Part shown: positions 34,651-43,809 of the stretch, one piece after another
Position numbering within the stretch: the first letter of the stretch is position 1
How the letters are laid out: each line of letters starts with the position of its first letter
Assembly (NCBI GenBank): GCA_040384325.1
Contig: JAZKJL010000001.1
Span: 186,001-250,000 of the forward strand
Origin: JACMLX01 sp040384325
GTDB lineage: Bacteria; Gemmatimonadota; Gemmatimonadetes; Gemmatimonadales; Gemmatimonadaceae
Direction: 5' to 3'
DNA: 64,000 nt
The notes under the pieces: model-generated
What the model was told of the DNA's origin: nothing
Seen by the model: the letters and a program-made list of their open reading frames with translations, nothing else
Database searches by the model: none
Made by a program: the position numbers and the translations under genes

Positions 34651-37320
34651 TCAGCGGACGGCCGGGGCCTCGGCGATCAACGCGCCCACCGCGCGTCGCA
34701 GCGCGACGCCGCTCAGCGGCTTGGCGAGGAAGTGCACCACCGCGCCGTCCGGCCAGGTGCGCGGCAACTGCGCATCCAGCTGGCCGGAAATCAGCAGCAC
34801 CGGGCGATCGAGTTGCTCGGCCAGCATCGTCTCCACCAGCTCGATGCCGGTCATCTCCGGCATTCGCACGTCGGTGACGACGGCCCGGACGTCGGCGTTC
34901 GGGTCGCGCAGGACCGCCAGCGCCTCACGACCACTGGAGGCGGTGAGCACCACGTAGCCGCTGGACTGCAGCTGTCGCGCCAGCACGCGGCGCACGCTCT
35001 CCTCGTCGTCCACCAGGAGGATGCGATCGCCGCCCTCGCTCGAAGCGCGAGGCACGATGGTCGACGCACCGATGCGCAGTGCAGATTCCGGCGCGGGCTG
35101 CTGCACGCTGCCTGGCGTGGCAGCCACGGAGGCCGGCCCCACGCCGCTGGCCGATGGCGCGCTCGCCACGGCCCCGTCGGTGGCTTCCGCGCGCGGCCAG
35201 TAGACCGCCAGGCGCGAGCCGCGGCCGGGATGGCTGTTGACGGTGATCGTGCCCAGCGCCTCGTGCACGACGCCGTGCACGATCGACAACCCCAGCCCCG
35301 TGCCGCGCCCCTGTGGCTTGGTGGTGTAGAACGGGTCGAAGAGATGCGACAGCACCTCGTGCGTCATGCCGACGCCGCTGTCCTCGATCGTGAGCGTGAC
35401 GTAACGGCCCGCGGCGATCGTGCCGAAGCGGTGGGTGACACTCTCCTGCAGGGCCACCAGCTCGCATCGAATGCGCACCGTGCCGCCGCTCGGCATGGCG
35501 TCCTTCGCATTGCTGACGAGGTTCACCAGCACCTGCTCGAAACGCACCGGATCGGCCCAGATCCAGGCGGAGTCGGCGGCGTCCCGCGTGAGGTGCTCCA
35601 CGCGGACCGCATCGCCGGCCAGGCGACGCAGGATCGGCAGCGCCGCCTCCACCAGCTGCGCCGGCTGCACCAGTGTCGGCGCGGCGTGCTGGCGACGGCT
35701 GAAGGTGAGCAGGTGTGCCGTCAGGGCGGCGGCACGGTCAGTGGCGCTCTCGATCTCGGACAGCGAGTCGAACGAGAGCCCGGCGTCGCGCGTCTCGAGC
35801 CGCAACAGCTCGGCCGACGAGCGAATGATGGTGAGCAGGTTGTTGAAGTCGTGGGCGACACCGCTCGCCATGCGACCCATGACTTCCATCTTCTGCGCCT
35901 GCCGCAGTTCGTCCTCGAGCGTGCGACGGGCGGTGATGTCGGCGAAGGTGGCCACCACCGCCACTGGCGCCTCGGCGCCTTCGCGGAAGAGCGGTACTGC
36001 GGTGAGCTGGATCCAGATGCGCGGAATCGCTGGCCGGTCCACTGCGATCACGCTGCTCACCGCCCGACCAGTGCGAAGCGCGACGGTGGCGGGGAACCGC
36101 TCCGGAGACAACACCTGCCCGTCCGTATCCATGGCGCGCCACGCCGTCCTGCGCGCGCTCCGCCCGGTCAGCTGGTCAGACGACAGGCCGAGGATCCGGT
36201 GCGCGGCGGCGTTGGAGAGCTGGATCGTGAGGTTCGCATCGAGCAGCACCACCCCTTCACCCATCGCCTCCAGCACGGCACGGAAGCGTTGCTCGCTCTG
36301 GATCAGCGCCCGCTCCGCCTCGCGGCGTGCGGTCAGGTCGCGCAGCACCACCTGTGTCGCAGGCTGCCGCTCGAAGAGGATGGCGGCCGCGCGTGCCTCG
36401 GCTTCGCAGGTGCTGCCGTCATCGCGCAGCAGCTGGAGCAGTTGCGGCGCCGTCGGTGTGCGTCGGTCGCCCGGCGTGCCGGCCGGACCGATGAATGCAT
36501 CGCGATCGTCGGCGTGCACCAGCGCGCCCACCGTGCGACCCATCACCGGACGCGCATCGGCGCGCAGCATCGCCTGCATGGCGGCGTTGGCGTACACCAC
36601 CTCGTCGCCGATGTAGACGATCACGGCGTCCGGACTGTCGTCCGAGAGCCGGCGGAAGGTCGCGGCGCTGAGCGCGATCGCATCGGCGTTCCGCCGTCGG
36701 GCGCGCAGCGTCATCATGCCGAAGAGCGCGACCAGCACCACCGCGATCGCGGACGCGATCAGCGTGAGTTGCGTGGCGCGGTGCTGTTCGGCGGTGCGGG
36801 CGAACAGTGTCTCCTGCTCGGTGCGCAGCATGTTCTCGATGCGCTCGACGATCGCCTCGCGCACCTCCACGCGCTCGGGCGAGTTGAGCACCTCGCCGGT
36901 GGCATCGCCGCGCTCCGTCGGCAGCAGCATCTGTTCGTCGTCGAACAGGAAGTCGGCGCTGTCGAGCAGCGTCGCGAGCTGCGCGGCGTTGGCACGCTGG
37001 ATCGGGTTCGCTTGCGTGAGCACGGTCAGTGCCCGCATCGACGAATCGCGCGAAACGATCGACGCCGCCAGCTGGCGCTGCTCCCGTTCGTCTCCGGTGA
37101 GCATGTAGCCCCGATTGTGCAGCCGGGTGCCGAGCTGGTGCCGCCGGACCGAGACGATGGTGTCCATCACCCGCTGCGAGCGTTCCACCTCATCCAGCGT
37201 CCGCTGCGCCGACACCGCGCCCCAGACGAAGAGCAGCACGACACCGACCCTGGCAGCGACAGTCGCGGATTCCGCCGCACGCAGGCGGCGTTCGTACTTC
37301 AGCTGTTGCGGCGACGGCAT
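34651..37320 (-). CDS. Hybrid histidine kinase with CHASE3-like sensor, two PAS domains and receiver
   Basis: 889 residues from ATG 37320. Helix 1 at ~20-40, then an extracytoplasmic CHASE3-like four-helix region containing 'LGTRLHNRGYMLTGDERE', helix 2 at ~185-205, PAS1 ('LSDDSPDAVIVYIGDEVVYAN'), PAS2 ('LEAMGEGVVLLDANLTIQLSN'), HisKA 'SGVAHDFNNLL' (His490), HATPase_c, and a receiver with Asp817 ('VVTDVRMPEMTG'). From PAS1 to the end it is a close paralogue of the neighbouring kinase at 37504, and the two probably arose by tandem duplication. Ligand unknown. Same strand as both neighbours with gaps of ~180-190 bases. Confidence 0.92.
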   Translation of the reverse strand: MPSPQQLKYERRLRAAESATVAARVGVVLLFVWGAVSAQRTLDEVERSQRVMDTIVSVRRHQLGTRLHNRGYMLTGDEREQRQLAASIVSRDSSMRALTVLTQANPIQRANAAQLATLLDSADFLFDDEQMLLPTERGDATGEVLNSPERVEVREAIVERIENMLRTEQETLFARTAEQHRATQLTLIASAIAVVLVALFGMMTLRARRRNADAIALSAATFRRLSDDSPDAVIVYIGDEVVYANAAMQAMLRADARPVMGRTVGALVHADDRDAFIGPAGTPGDRRTPTAPQLLQLLRDDGSTCEAEARAAAILFERQPATQVVLRDLTARREAERALIQSEQRFRAVLEAMGEGVVLLDANLTIQLSNAAAHRILGLSSDQLTGRSARRTAWRAMDTDGQVLSPERFPATVALRTGRAVSSVIAVDRPAIPRIWIQLTAVPLFREGAEAPVAVVATFADITARRTLEDELRQAQKMEVMGRMASGVAHDFNNLLTIIRSSAELLRLETRDAGLSFDSLSEIESATDRAAALTAHLLTFSRRQHAAPTLVQPAQLVEAALPILRRLAGDAVRVEHLTRDAADSAWIWADPVRFEQVLVNLVSNAKDAMPSGGTVRIRCELVALQESVTHRFGTIAAGRYVTLTIEDSGVGMTHEVLSHLFDPFYTTKPQGRGTGLGLSIVHGVVHEALGTITVNSHPGRGSRLAVYWPRAEATDGAVASAPSASGVGPASVAATPGSVQQPAPESALRIGASTIVPRASSEGGDRILLVDDEESVRRVLARQLQSSGYVVLTASSGREALAVLRDPNADVRAVVTDVRMPEMTGIELVETMLAEQLDRPVLLISGQLDAQLPRTWPDGAVVHFLAKPLSGVALRRAVGALIAEAPAVR

Positions 37321-37503
37321 CCGGTGTCCGGCATCAAAGGCATGGCGTGAGATCGCTGGCCCCAGCCGCATCGACGCGCAGGAGGACCCGGTGGTGGACA
37401 GGGTGGAGACGAGTGCAAGCGGTCCGACGCCACATCGCCTACGGGTATCGGCACCAAGCTATGCCAACCTTACACGGTTTCGGGCCGTCAGCGAAGCTGC
37501 AGA

Positions 37504-40122
37504 TCAGCCCGCGGCGGGCGCTGGCAGCAGCTCGCCGACGACGGTGCGCAGGGTCTCACCGGTGAGCGGCTTGGGGAGGAATCGCACCCGGCCGGCGCCG
37601 GGCCAGCTGCTCGGCAGCGGCTGGTCCAGCTGCCCCGAGACCAGCAGCACGGGATGCTCGATGCCCTCGGCCAGCATCGTCGTCACCAGCTGCACGCCGG
37701 ACATGCCGGGCATCCGGACGTCACTCACCAAGGCATCGACGGTGATCGTGGGGTCGCGCAGGATGGCGAGGGCCATCGCCCCGCTGGACGCCGTGAGCAC
37801 CTGATAGCCGCCGGCCTGCAACTGGCGGGCGATGACGCGGCGCACGTTGTCCTCGTCGTCCACCAGCAGGATCGTGGGCGCAACAGCGGCGCCGCTCCGG
37901 CCGGTCTCGCTGGCCCGCTGCGGATCGCCCGCCGCTTCGCTTGACGCCGACGGCGCGGCGAGCGCCGCTGCCGGCACGCCGGGCGGTGCGGCGGCGGGAG
38001 CGTCGGTGCGTGGCCAGTAGACCGTCAGGCGCGACCCGTGACCGGGCTCGCTGCTGACGGTGATCGTGCCGTGCGCCTCGTGCACGGCGCCATAGACGAT
38101 CGAGAGGCCGAGGCCCGTGCCGCGACCCTGTGGCTTGGTGGTGTAGAACGGATCGAAGAGGTGGGCGAGCACCTCGTTGCTCATGCCGAGGCCCGTGTCC
38201 TCCACCGTCAGCGTCACGTAGTCGCCGGCGGCGATGACGCCGAAGCGGTGCGTGATGCTTTCGGCCAGCGTCACCATCGCCACCGTGATGCGCAGGTCGC
38301 CGCCGTCCGGCATCGCGTCCCTGGCATTGCTCACCAGGTTCAGCAGCACTTGCTCGACGCGGAGTGGATCGCCCAGCATCCACGCCTCGCGCGCCTCGAC
38401 GGTGATGTGGGCGTGCAGCGCCACCGGATCACCGGCGAGGCGTCGCAGCACGGGCAGCGCGTCACGCAGCAGGCGACCCGGTTGCACCGGCACGTGCGCG
38501 GCATGCCGACGCCGGCTGAACGTCAACAGGTGCGCCGTGAGCGCGGCCGCGCGATCGGTGGCGGACGCGATGTCGTCCACCAGCTCCAGGGACGTGCCGG
38601 TCGGCTCCACCTCGAAGCGCAGCATCTCGGCCGAGGCACGGATCACGGTGAGCAGGTTGTTGAAATCGTGCGCTACGCCGCTCGCCATCCGTCCCATCAC
38701 TTCCATCTTCTGCGACTGGCGCAGCTTTTCCTCCAGCTCCTGCCGTGACGAGACGTCGCGCGCCGTGACGACGAACCCGTCGGGCTCCCCGTCGTCGGTG
38801 CGCAGCACGGTGGTGGCGATCTCCAGCCAGACGTAATGCCCGTCCTTGTGCTGCAGCCGGGCATTGATGATCGGATATCCGTCAGCCGGCACCTGCTCGC
38901 GCAGCGCGCGCACATGCTGCACGTCGTCGGGATGCACCCACTCATACGGAACCCGCCCGACCAATTCGTCCGGCCTGTAGCCGAGGATGGCCTCGTGCGA
39001 GGGGCTGGCGTATTCGATGGTGTTCTCGCGCGAGCGACGGGTGACGAGGTCCGCGCTGTGCTGTGCCAGCAGGCGGTAGCGGAACTCGCTCTCGCGCAGC
39101 TGTTCGAGCGCTTTCCGCTGCGCGGTGATGTCGGTGAACGTCGCCACCACGGCATACGGCTCACTCTCGCCATCGCGGAACAGCGGCACGGCGTTGACGT
39201 GGATCCACACTTGTGACATCGGCGGCCGCTGGACGCACATCACTCCCGACGCCGGTGCACCGGTGCGGAGTGCGATCGCGGCCATGTGCTGTGACGGCTC
39301 GAGCGGTGCCCCGTGCTCGTCGCGCGCCTGCCAGTCGGGGTGGAACGACGTGCGACCGGCCAGCTGGTCCGCCGAAAGGCCGAGAATCCGCTCCGCGGCG
39401 TCGTTGTGCAGCTCGATCGCCAGTGCGCGGTCCTGCAGCACCACGCCCTCGTCCATCGCCTGCAGCACGGCACGGAAGCGCCGCTCGCCGGCCACCAGCG
39501 CCGCTTCGGCCTTCCGTCGCACGGTCAGGTCACGCACCACCACCTGCACCGCGTCATCGCCGTCGTAGCGCAGCGCCGCACCGCGCGCCTCGACCTCGCA
39601 GCTGCTGCCGTCGCGCCGCAGGTATCGCAGCACGCGCGGCGCGGTGACGGTCTGCTCACGCTCCACCAGCGCGATGCGGCGCAGCACTTCCTCGCGCTCG
39701 TCGGGATGCACCAGGTCCACACCGTGCGTGCCCAGCAGCGACTCGCGATCGTACTGCAGCATGGTGGCGAGGGCCTCGTTCACGAACACGATGCGACCGC
39801 CGACCAGCACCACCACACCGTCGGGATTGTCGTTCGCCAGGCGTCGCAGCGACGCTTCGCTGACCGCGACCGCGCTGGCGTCGCGCCGCCGCACCCGTGT
39901 CGTGTACGCCGCCACGATCGCCACCAACACCGCGCCGACGACTGCGGTCGCGAACATCACCTGGAGCGGGAAAGATCGCGCGGCGTTGACCTCGGCCATA
40001 GCACGCTGGCCTGCGATCGCGCTCCAGGCCAGCAGCACCACCACCAGCAACCGCGCCGCTACCAGCGCGGCTTCGATGCGCCGGAGGCGGCGTTCCTTCC
40101 TGCGGCTTTCGGCAGACGGCAT
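37504..40122 (-). CDS. Hybrid histidine kinase with three PAS domains and receiver
   Basis: 872 residues from ATG 40122. Two closely spaced membrane helices (~20-40 and ~50-75) leave almost no periplasmic loop, unlike the CHASE3-bearing paralogue downstream. PAS1 ('LANDNPDGVVVLVGGRIVFVN'), PAS2 ('LQAMDEGVVLQDRALAIELHN') and a third PAS ('LLAQHSADLVTRRSRENTIEYAS' with the PAC segment 'HYVWLEIATTV') precede HisKA 'SGVAHDFNNLL' (His485), HATPase_c and a receiver with Asp801. The third PAS is missing from the paralogue. Sensing is probably cytoplasmic (redox, gas or small ligand). A promoter candidate lies at 40257-40285. Confidence 0.92.
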   Translation of the reverse strand: MPSAESRRKERRLRRIEAALVAARLLVVVLLAWSAIAGQRAMAEVNAARSFPLQVMFATAVVGAVLVAIVAAYTTRVRRRDASAVAVSEASLRRLANDNPDGVVVLVGGRIVFVNEALATMLQYDRESLLGTHGVDLVHPDEREEVLRRIALVEREQTVTAPRVLRYLRRDGSSCEVEARGAALRYDGDDAVQVVVRDLTVRRKAEAALVAGERRFRAVLQAMDEGVVLQDRALAIELHNDAAERILGLSADQLAGRTSFHPDWQARDEHGAPLEPSQHMAAIALRTGAPASGVMCVQRPPMSQVWIHVNAVPLFRDGESEPYAVVATFTDITAQRKALEQLRESEFRYRLLAQHSADLVTRRSRENTIEYASPSHEAILGYRPDELVGRVPYEWVHPDDVQHVRALREQVPADGYPIINARLQHKDGHYVWLEIATTVLRTDDGEPDGFVVTARDVSSRQELEEKLRQSQKMEVMGRMASGVAHDFNNLLTVIRASAEMLRFEVEPTGTSLELVDDIASATDRAAALTAHLLTFSRRRHAAHVPVQPGRLLRDALPVLRRLAGDPVALHAHITVEAREAWMLGDPLRVEQVLLNLVSNARDAMPDGGDLRITVAMVTLAESITHRFGVIAAGDYVTLTVEDTGLGMSNEVLAHLFDPFYTTKPQGRGTGLGLSIVYGAVHEAHGTITVSSEPGHGSRLTVYWPRTDAPAAAPPGVPAAALAAPSASSEAAGDPQRASETGRSGAAVAPTILLVDDEDNVRRVIARQLQAGGYQVLTASSGAMALAILRDPTITVDALVSDVRMPGMSGVQLVTTMLAEGIEHPVLLVSGQLDQPLPSSWPGAGRVRFLPKPLTGETLRTVVGELLPAPAAG

Positions 40123-40256
40123 GCACGGTCCAGGAAGCAGGTACGGGCGAAACGACGATCGGCATTCGTACCGCTGGCGCTGCGCCAGGTCACGCCGGCA
40201 CGCGCGTGCAAGCCGGCACTCCTGCGGCATGCCGAACCTGACGAACTCGACCTGAC

Positions 40257-40285
40257 ATTCTAGTGCCCCGCTGTTTCATTCACAG
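40257..40285 (-). promoter_or_regulatory. Candidate sigma70-type promoter for the three-PAS kinase
   Basis: On the minus strand: -35 CTGTGA (40285-40280), 17-base spacer, -10 TAGAAT (40262-40257; five of six matches to TATAAT). It lies 134 bases before the kinase ATG. The surrounding 40123-40358 region is the only gap in front of this kinase and contains no gene. Confidence 0.3.
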
Positions 40286-40358
40286 GGCATTCCATTTTTC
40301 CGGGTATCGGCTGCCCGCCGATCCGACGTGACTGCGCTGCCACTCCACCGACGCCACC

Positions 40359-41051
40359 ATGCGCCTCGCTCCCGCCGCCGCCCTCGCCCTGCTGCCACTG
40401 CTCGTGTCGCCGTCGCGCGCAGAGGCGCAGGCGCGGTCGCTACTCAACGGCACCGACCTCTCCGGCTGGCATGTCGACGTCCCGGCGACCGACACGGCGA
40501 AGTCCCTTCCGTCGCCGTTCATGATGAGAAACGGCCAACTTCACATCGCCGGTGAGCCGCGTGGCCACCTCATCACCGATCGCGTGTATCGCAACTACCG
40601 GCTGGAAGTGGAATACCGCTTTCCGGGTGCGCCGGGCAACGCCGGTGTGCTGGTGCACGCGTCGCGACCACGCGCGCTCTACGCCATGTTCCCGCAATCG
40701 ATCGAGGTGCAGATGGAGTCGGGCAACGCCGGCGACTTCTGGTGCATCGTGGAGGACATCACGGTGCCCGACATGATCCGTCGCCGCGGGCCGCGCGCCG
40801 AGTGGGGCATCACGGAAGGGAAGGGGCGACGCATCGCGCACCTGGTCGACGGCCGTGAACGCCCGCTCGGCGACTGGAACCGCATGGTCATCGAGGCGGT
40901 GGGGCGCACGGTGACCGTCTGGGTGAACGGCACGCTGGTCAATCGCGGCACCAACGCCACCGCGGATCACGGCCAGATCGCGATCCAGTCCGAAGGTGCC
41001 GCGGTCGAGATCCGGCGGCTGGACCTGACACCGATCGCACGTCGTCGTTGA
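40359..41051 (+). CDS. Secreted DUF1080 protein (3-keto-disaccharide hydrolase family)
   Basis: 230 residues. Signal peptide 'ALALLPLLVSPSRAEAQ'. The DUF1080 concanavalin-like fold is recognisable: 'LLNGTDLSGWHV', 'LEVEYRFPGAPGNAGVLVHAS', 'SIEVQMESGNAGDFWCI', 'WNRMVIEAVGRTVTVWVNGTLVNRG' and 'GQIAIQSEGAAVEIRRLDLTPI'. Family members hydrolyse 3-keto-glycosides produced by FAD-dependent glucoside 3-dehydrogenases. The facing GMC/GSU3 genes (41127-43609) are candidates for that dehydrogenase. Ends before a terminator shared with the opposite gene. Confidence 0.88.
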   Translation: MRLAPAAALALLPLLVSPSRAEAQARSLLNGTDLSGWHVDVPATDTAKSLPSPFMMRNGQLHIAGEPRGHLITDRVYRNYRLEVEYRFPGAPGNAGVLVHASRPRALYAMFPQSIEVQMESGNAGDFWCIVEDITVPDMIRRRGPRAEWGITEGKGRRIAHLVDGRERPLGDWNRMVIEAVGRTVTVWVNGTLVNRGTNATADHGQIAIQSEGAAVEIRRLDLTPIARRR

Positions 41052-41086
41052 GCGGCGCGGGCCGCACACGCTTCTGAAACGTCGCA

Positions 41087-41114
41087 CGCCCCTCCCGGAT
41101 GATCAGGAGGGGCG
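41087..41114. terminator. Hairpin terminator between DUF1080 and GSU3 genes
   Basis: 9-base stem CGCCCCTCC / GGAGGGGCG with a 10-base loop, positioned between convergent genes (stops at 41051 and 41127). No clear T-tract; probably works in both directions. Confidence 0.6.
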
Positions 41115-41126
41115 CGGTCGGGAAAG

Positions 41127-41819
41127 TCAGGCCAGGCCGAGCTTGCGGAGCACTTCCGGTGGTGGGCCGTCCCATTTCGCCAGCGGCACGTTGCCGACGT
41201 ACTGGATGTCCTTCATGCCCGCTTCCGAGGTGTAGAAGCCGGACTGTGTGAGGTTCCGGATTTCACGGAAGAACTGCGCGCCCGCCTTGAACTCCGGCTT
41301 CGCATTGGCCACGAAGCAGATGTCGTCGCAGATCTGCGTCTTCTGCGTCGGCGTCAGTGCCGTGAACCGCTTGGTGAACCGCTTGCCGCTTTCCACGTCG
41401 AGCCAGGTCAGGCCGCCACGCACGCGCACCAGCGCACGCTCGGCCCAGTCGTACGGCGCGCTGACGTACTCGTTGATGTACGCCGGCACACCGACGGCGG
41501 ATGCGGACGGACTCTTCTCATCGGCCGGAATGATCACGTCGCAAAGCGCCGAAAGTGTCGCCAGCTCGCTCGTCGAAAGAAGCCTCGGCCACGGCGACTT
41601 CGGGTTGATCAGGTCCGGATCGGTGGGTGTGCCGCGCGGCCCCACCTTCGGCGGCACCGGTGCGCCCGCCGCCTTCCGGCGCGGGGTGATCTGCACGGGC
41701 TGTTGCGCATCGGCCACGGCAGGTGATGCAACGTCGGCGATGGTGGCACTGGCCGCCGCCACGGCCATCACCTTCAGCGCCTCACGTCGGTCCATCGACG
41801 GTGTCTGTTCGTCGCTCAT
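41127..41819 (-). CDS. Gluconate 2-dehydrogenase subunit 3 family protein (Tat-exported)
   Basis: 230 residues. N-terminus 'MDRREALKVMAVAAASATIA' has a Tat-like signal (R-R followed by a hydrophobic core). 'LLSTSELATLSALCDVIIPADEKSPSASAVGVPAYI' is the hallmark of the GSU3 family, small subunits of membrane-linked GMC dehydrogenases. It probably helps export the flavoprotein and transfer its electrons, since the GMC protein has no signal of its own. Coupled to the upstream GMC gene by TGATG at 41821-41817. No cytochrome c subunit is in the cluster. Confidence 0.9.
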   Translation of the reverse strand: MSDEQTPSMDRREALKVMAVAAASATIADVASPAVADAQQPVQITPRRKAAGAPVPPKVGPRGTPTDPDLINPKSPWPRLLSTSELATLSALCDVIIPADEKSPSASAVGVPAYINEYVSAPYDWAERALVRVRGGLTWLDVESGKRFTKRFTALTPTQKTQICDDICFVANAKPEFKAGAQFFREIRNLTQSGFYTSEAGMKDIQYVGNVPLAKWDGPPPEVLRKLGLA

Positions 41820-43609
41820 CAGAGATTCCCCCGCTTCATCTCGGCCATGATGTGATCACAGGTGCGCCATGCCAGCGCGAGGATCGACAGCGTCGGATTC
41901 TTGTCGGCGTTCGACACGAACACCGATCCGTCGGTGACGAACAGGTTCTTCACGTCCCAGGACTGGCCGTACTGGTTGAGCACCGACGTCTTCGGATCGG
42001 TGCCCATGCGGCAGGTGCCCACTTCGTGGATGATCTGGCCGCCGGCGGCGATCGCCTTCGCGCCATCGCTCTGCACGGTGCCCGTGACCTTGCCACCCAT
42101 CGCCGTGATCATCTCGGCGAACGTCTTCTGCATGTGGGCGGCCTGCCGCGTCTCGTGGTCCGACCACTTCCAGTGGAAGCGCAGCACCGGGATGCCCCAC
42201 TGGTCCACCGTGGTGGGGTCGATCTCGCAGTACGAATCCTCGTTCGGGATCATCTCGCCGCGGCCATCGAAGTACATGAAGCTGCCGTAGTACCGGCGCG
42301 CCTCCTCCTTCAGCTTCTTGCCGTACGCGCCGTTGGTGAACGTGTCGAGGTTGCCCATGAAGCCGGCGCCCGGCATCCCGCGGCCGCCGCCGAACTCGAT
42401 GTGATAACCGCGCGCGAACCCGAGCTTGCCTGCCAGCTGCTCCTTGTACAGCCACCACGGCACGTACATGTGCATGCCGCTGGCACCGTCGGTGTTGTGC
42501 GGCGGCAGGTTCTCGAGCATCGGGATCTGCCCGCCGAGTCCCGCGCCGACGGTGTCCATCAGGTACTTGCCCACCAGGCCACTGCTGTTGGCGACACCGT
42601 TGGGGAACTGCGCACTCTTCGAGTTGAGCATGATGCGCGCGCTTTCGCAGGCGCTGGCGGCCAGCACCACGATGCGCGCCTTCACCTCGCGGTCGGTGCG
42701 CGTGGTCTTGTCGATGTAGCGCACGCCGGTGGCCTTGCCGCTCGCGTCCACCACCAGCTCGCGCACCATCGCATCCGGCACCAGGTCCACGTTGCCGGTC
42801 ATCAGCGCCGGCGGCAGCAGCACGGTGGTGCTCTGGAAGTTCGCCTTCACCGAGCAGCCCCACCCGCAGGGCGTGGCCCAGAGGCAGGCCTGTCGCTGCC
42901 GCATCGACTGCGCCAGCACACGCTGCGCCAGCGGATTGTCGGGATGGATCTTCTTCGGCAGCACGTCGGCGTCCTGGCGCTGCGTCATGATCGCGAGGTG
43001 CGCCGGGATCACCGGGATGCCCAGTGGCGCCGCATGCTTCTTCGTCAGCAGTTCGGTCGCGCGCGGCGCCGGTGCGGGTTGCAGCACACCCGGTGATGAC
43101 GCCGGGGTGTTCTCGAGGTTGTCGTCACCGCCGTAGACGCCGATCAGCATCTCGGTGCGATCGTAGTACGGTGCCATCTCGTCGTACGTCATCGGCCAGT
43201 CGGCGCCGAGGCCGTCGCGGGTCTTCGGCTTGAAGTCGTATTCGCCCATGCGCAGCGAGATGCGGCCCCAGTGATTGGTGCGGCCGCCCACCATGCGCGA
43301 GCGCCACCAACGGAAGTCGGTGCCGGGTGCATTGGTGTAGGGCTCGCCGGGCACTTCCCAGCCCCCGTCCACCGTGGCGTCGTAGAAGCCGAAGGGCTTG
43401 TGCTTGGTGCCGGCGCCGAGCAGCGGGGCCTGACGCGGCAGCTTGAACATCGGCGTCTCGCGTACCGGGTCGTACGAGCGCCCGGCCTCGAGCACGAGCA
43501 CCTTGAGGCCGGACACGGCGAGCTGATATGCCGCCATGCCACCGCCGGCACCGGATCCGACGACGATCACGTCGTAGTTGGTCTGCGACTTGGGACTGGC
43601 CTGCACCAC
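41819..43609 (-). CDS. GMC-family FAD oxidoreductase (glucoside/gluconate dehydrogenase large subunit)
   Basis: 596 residues from GTG 43609, chosen because AGGAG stands 9 bases upstream; TTG 43642 is the alternative. FAD-binding 'YDVIVVGSGAGGGMAAYQLAVSGLKVLVLEAG' is at the N-terminus. 'MVGGRTNHWGRISLRM' and a Cys cluster 'ACLWATPCGWGC' follow; the C-terminal 'HEVGTCRMGTDPKTSVLNQYGQ' holds the catalytic His region, and 'NPTLSILALAWRTCDHI' closes the FAD domain. Paired with a Tat-type subunit 3, so likely co-exported to the periplasm. With the DUF1080 gene opposite, a 3-keto-glycoside route (oxidise C3, then cleave) is the most economical reading. Confidence 0.92.
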   Translation of the reverse strand: MVQASPKSQTNYDVIVVGSGAGGGMAAYQLAVSGLKVLVLEAGRSYDPVRETPMFKLPRQAPLLGAGTKHKPFGFYDATVDGGWEVPGEPYTNAPGTDFRWWRSRMVGGRTNHWGRISLRMGEYDFKPKTRDGLGADWPMTYDEMAPYYDRTEMLIGVYGGDDNLENTPASSPGVLQPAPAPRATELLTKKHAAPLGIPVIPAHLAIMTQRQDADVLPKKIHPDNPLAQRVLAQSMRQRQACLWATPCGWGCSVKANFQSTTVLLPPALMTGNVDLVPDAMVRELVVDASGKATGVRYIDKTTRTDREVKARIVVLAASACESARIMLNSKSAQFPNGVANSSGLVGKYLMDTVGAGLGGQIPMLENLPPHNTDGASGMHMYVPWWLYKEQLAGKLGFARGYHIEFGGGRGMPGAGFMGNLDTFTNGAYGKKLKEEARRYYGSFMYFDGRGEMIPNEDSYCEIDPTTVDQWGIPVLRFHWKWSDHETRQAAHMQKTFAEMITAMGGKVTGTVQSDGAKAIAAGGQIIHEVGTCRMGTDPKTSVLNQYGQSWDVKNLFVTDGSVFVSNADKNPTLSILALAWRTCDHIMAEMKRGNL

Positions 43610-43663
43610 GGCGATGTGCTCCTGGTAGGGTTCGGCGCTCAACTTACGGCAGGGACGCGCACC

Positions 43664-43753
43664 GTGCCGCCGGGAGTTTCGGTGACAGTGCACGGAACTC
43701 CCGGCCCAGCTCGGGCGGGAGTATGGGATTCCGTGCACTGTCACCGAAATGGG
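43664..43753. repeat. Paired inverted copies of a dispersed 15-base repeat (palindromic element)
   Basis: TTTCGGTGACAGTGCACGGA.. starts at 43677 and its reverse complement ends at 43749; the 21-base arms are identical, about 30 bases apart. The left copy is itself inside a 9-base stem CCGGGAGTT / AACTCCCGG. The core CGGTGACAGTGCACG also appears twice as direct copies at 964-978 and 1009-1023. Lies between the divergent GMC and ABC genes. Confidence 0.85.
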
Positions 43754-43809
43754 TCCGGCTCTCCCGTCCGGCCAGTATCCAGCGCCGCCTGTCGTGGGTA
43801 GCGTGCGAC

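Noticed and set aside
34435..37350. A 971-codon open frame on the plus strand
   Set aside because: It lies antisense to the CHASE3/PAS hybrid kinase, is rich in His/Arg/Gln as expected from reversed high-GC codons, and shows no domain.
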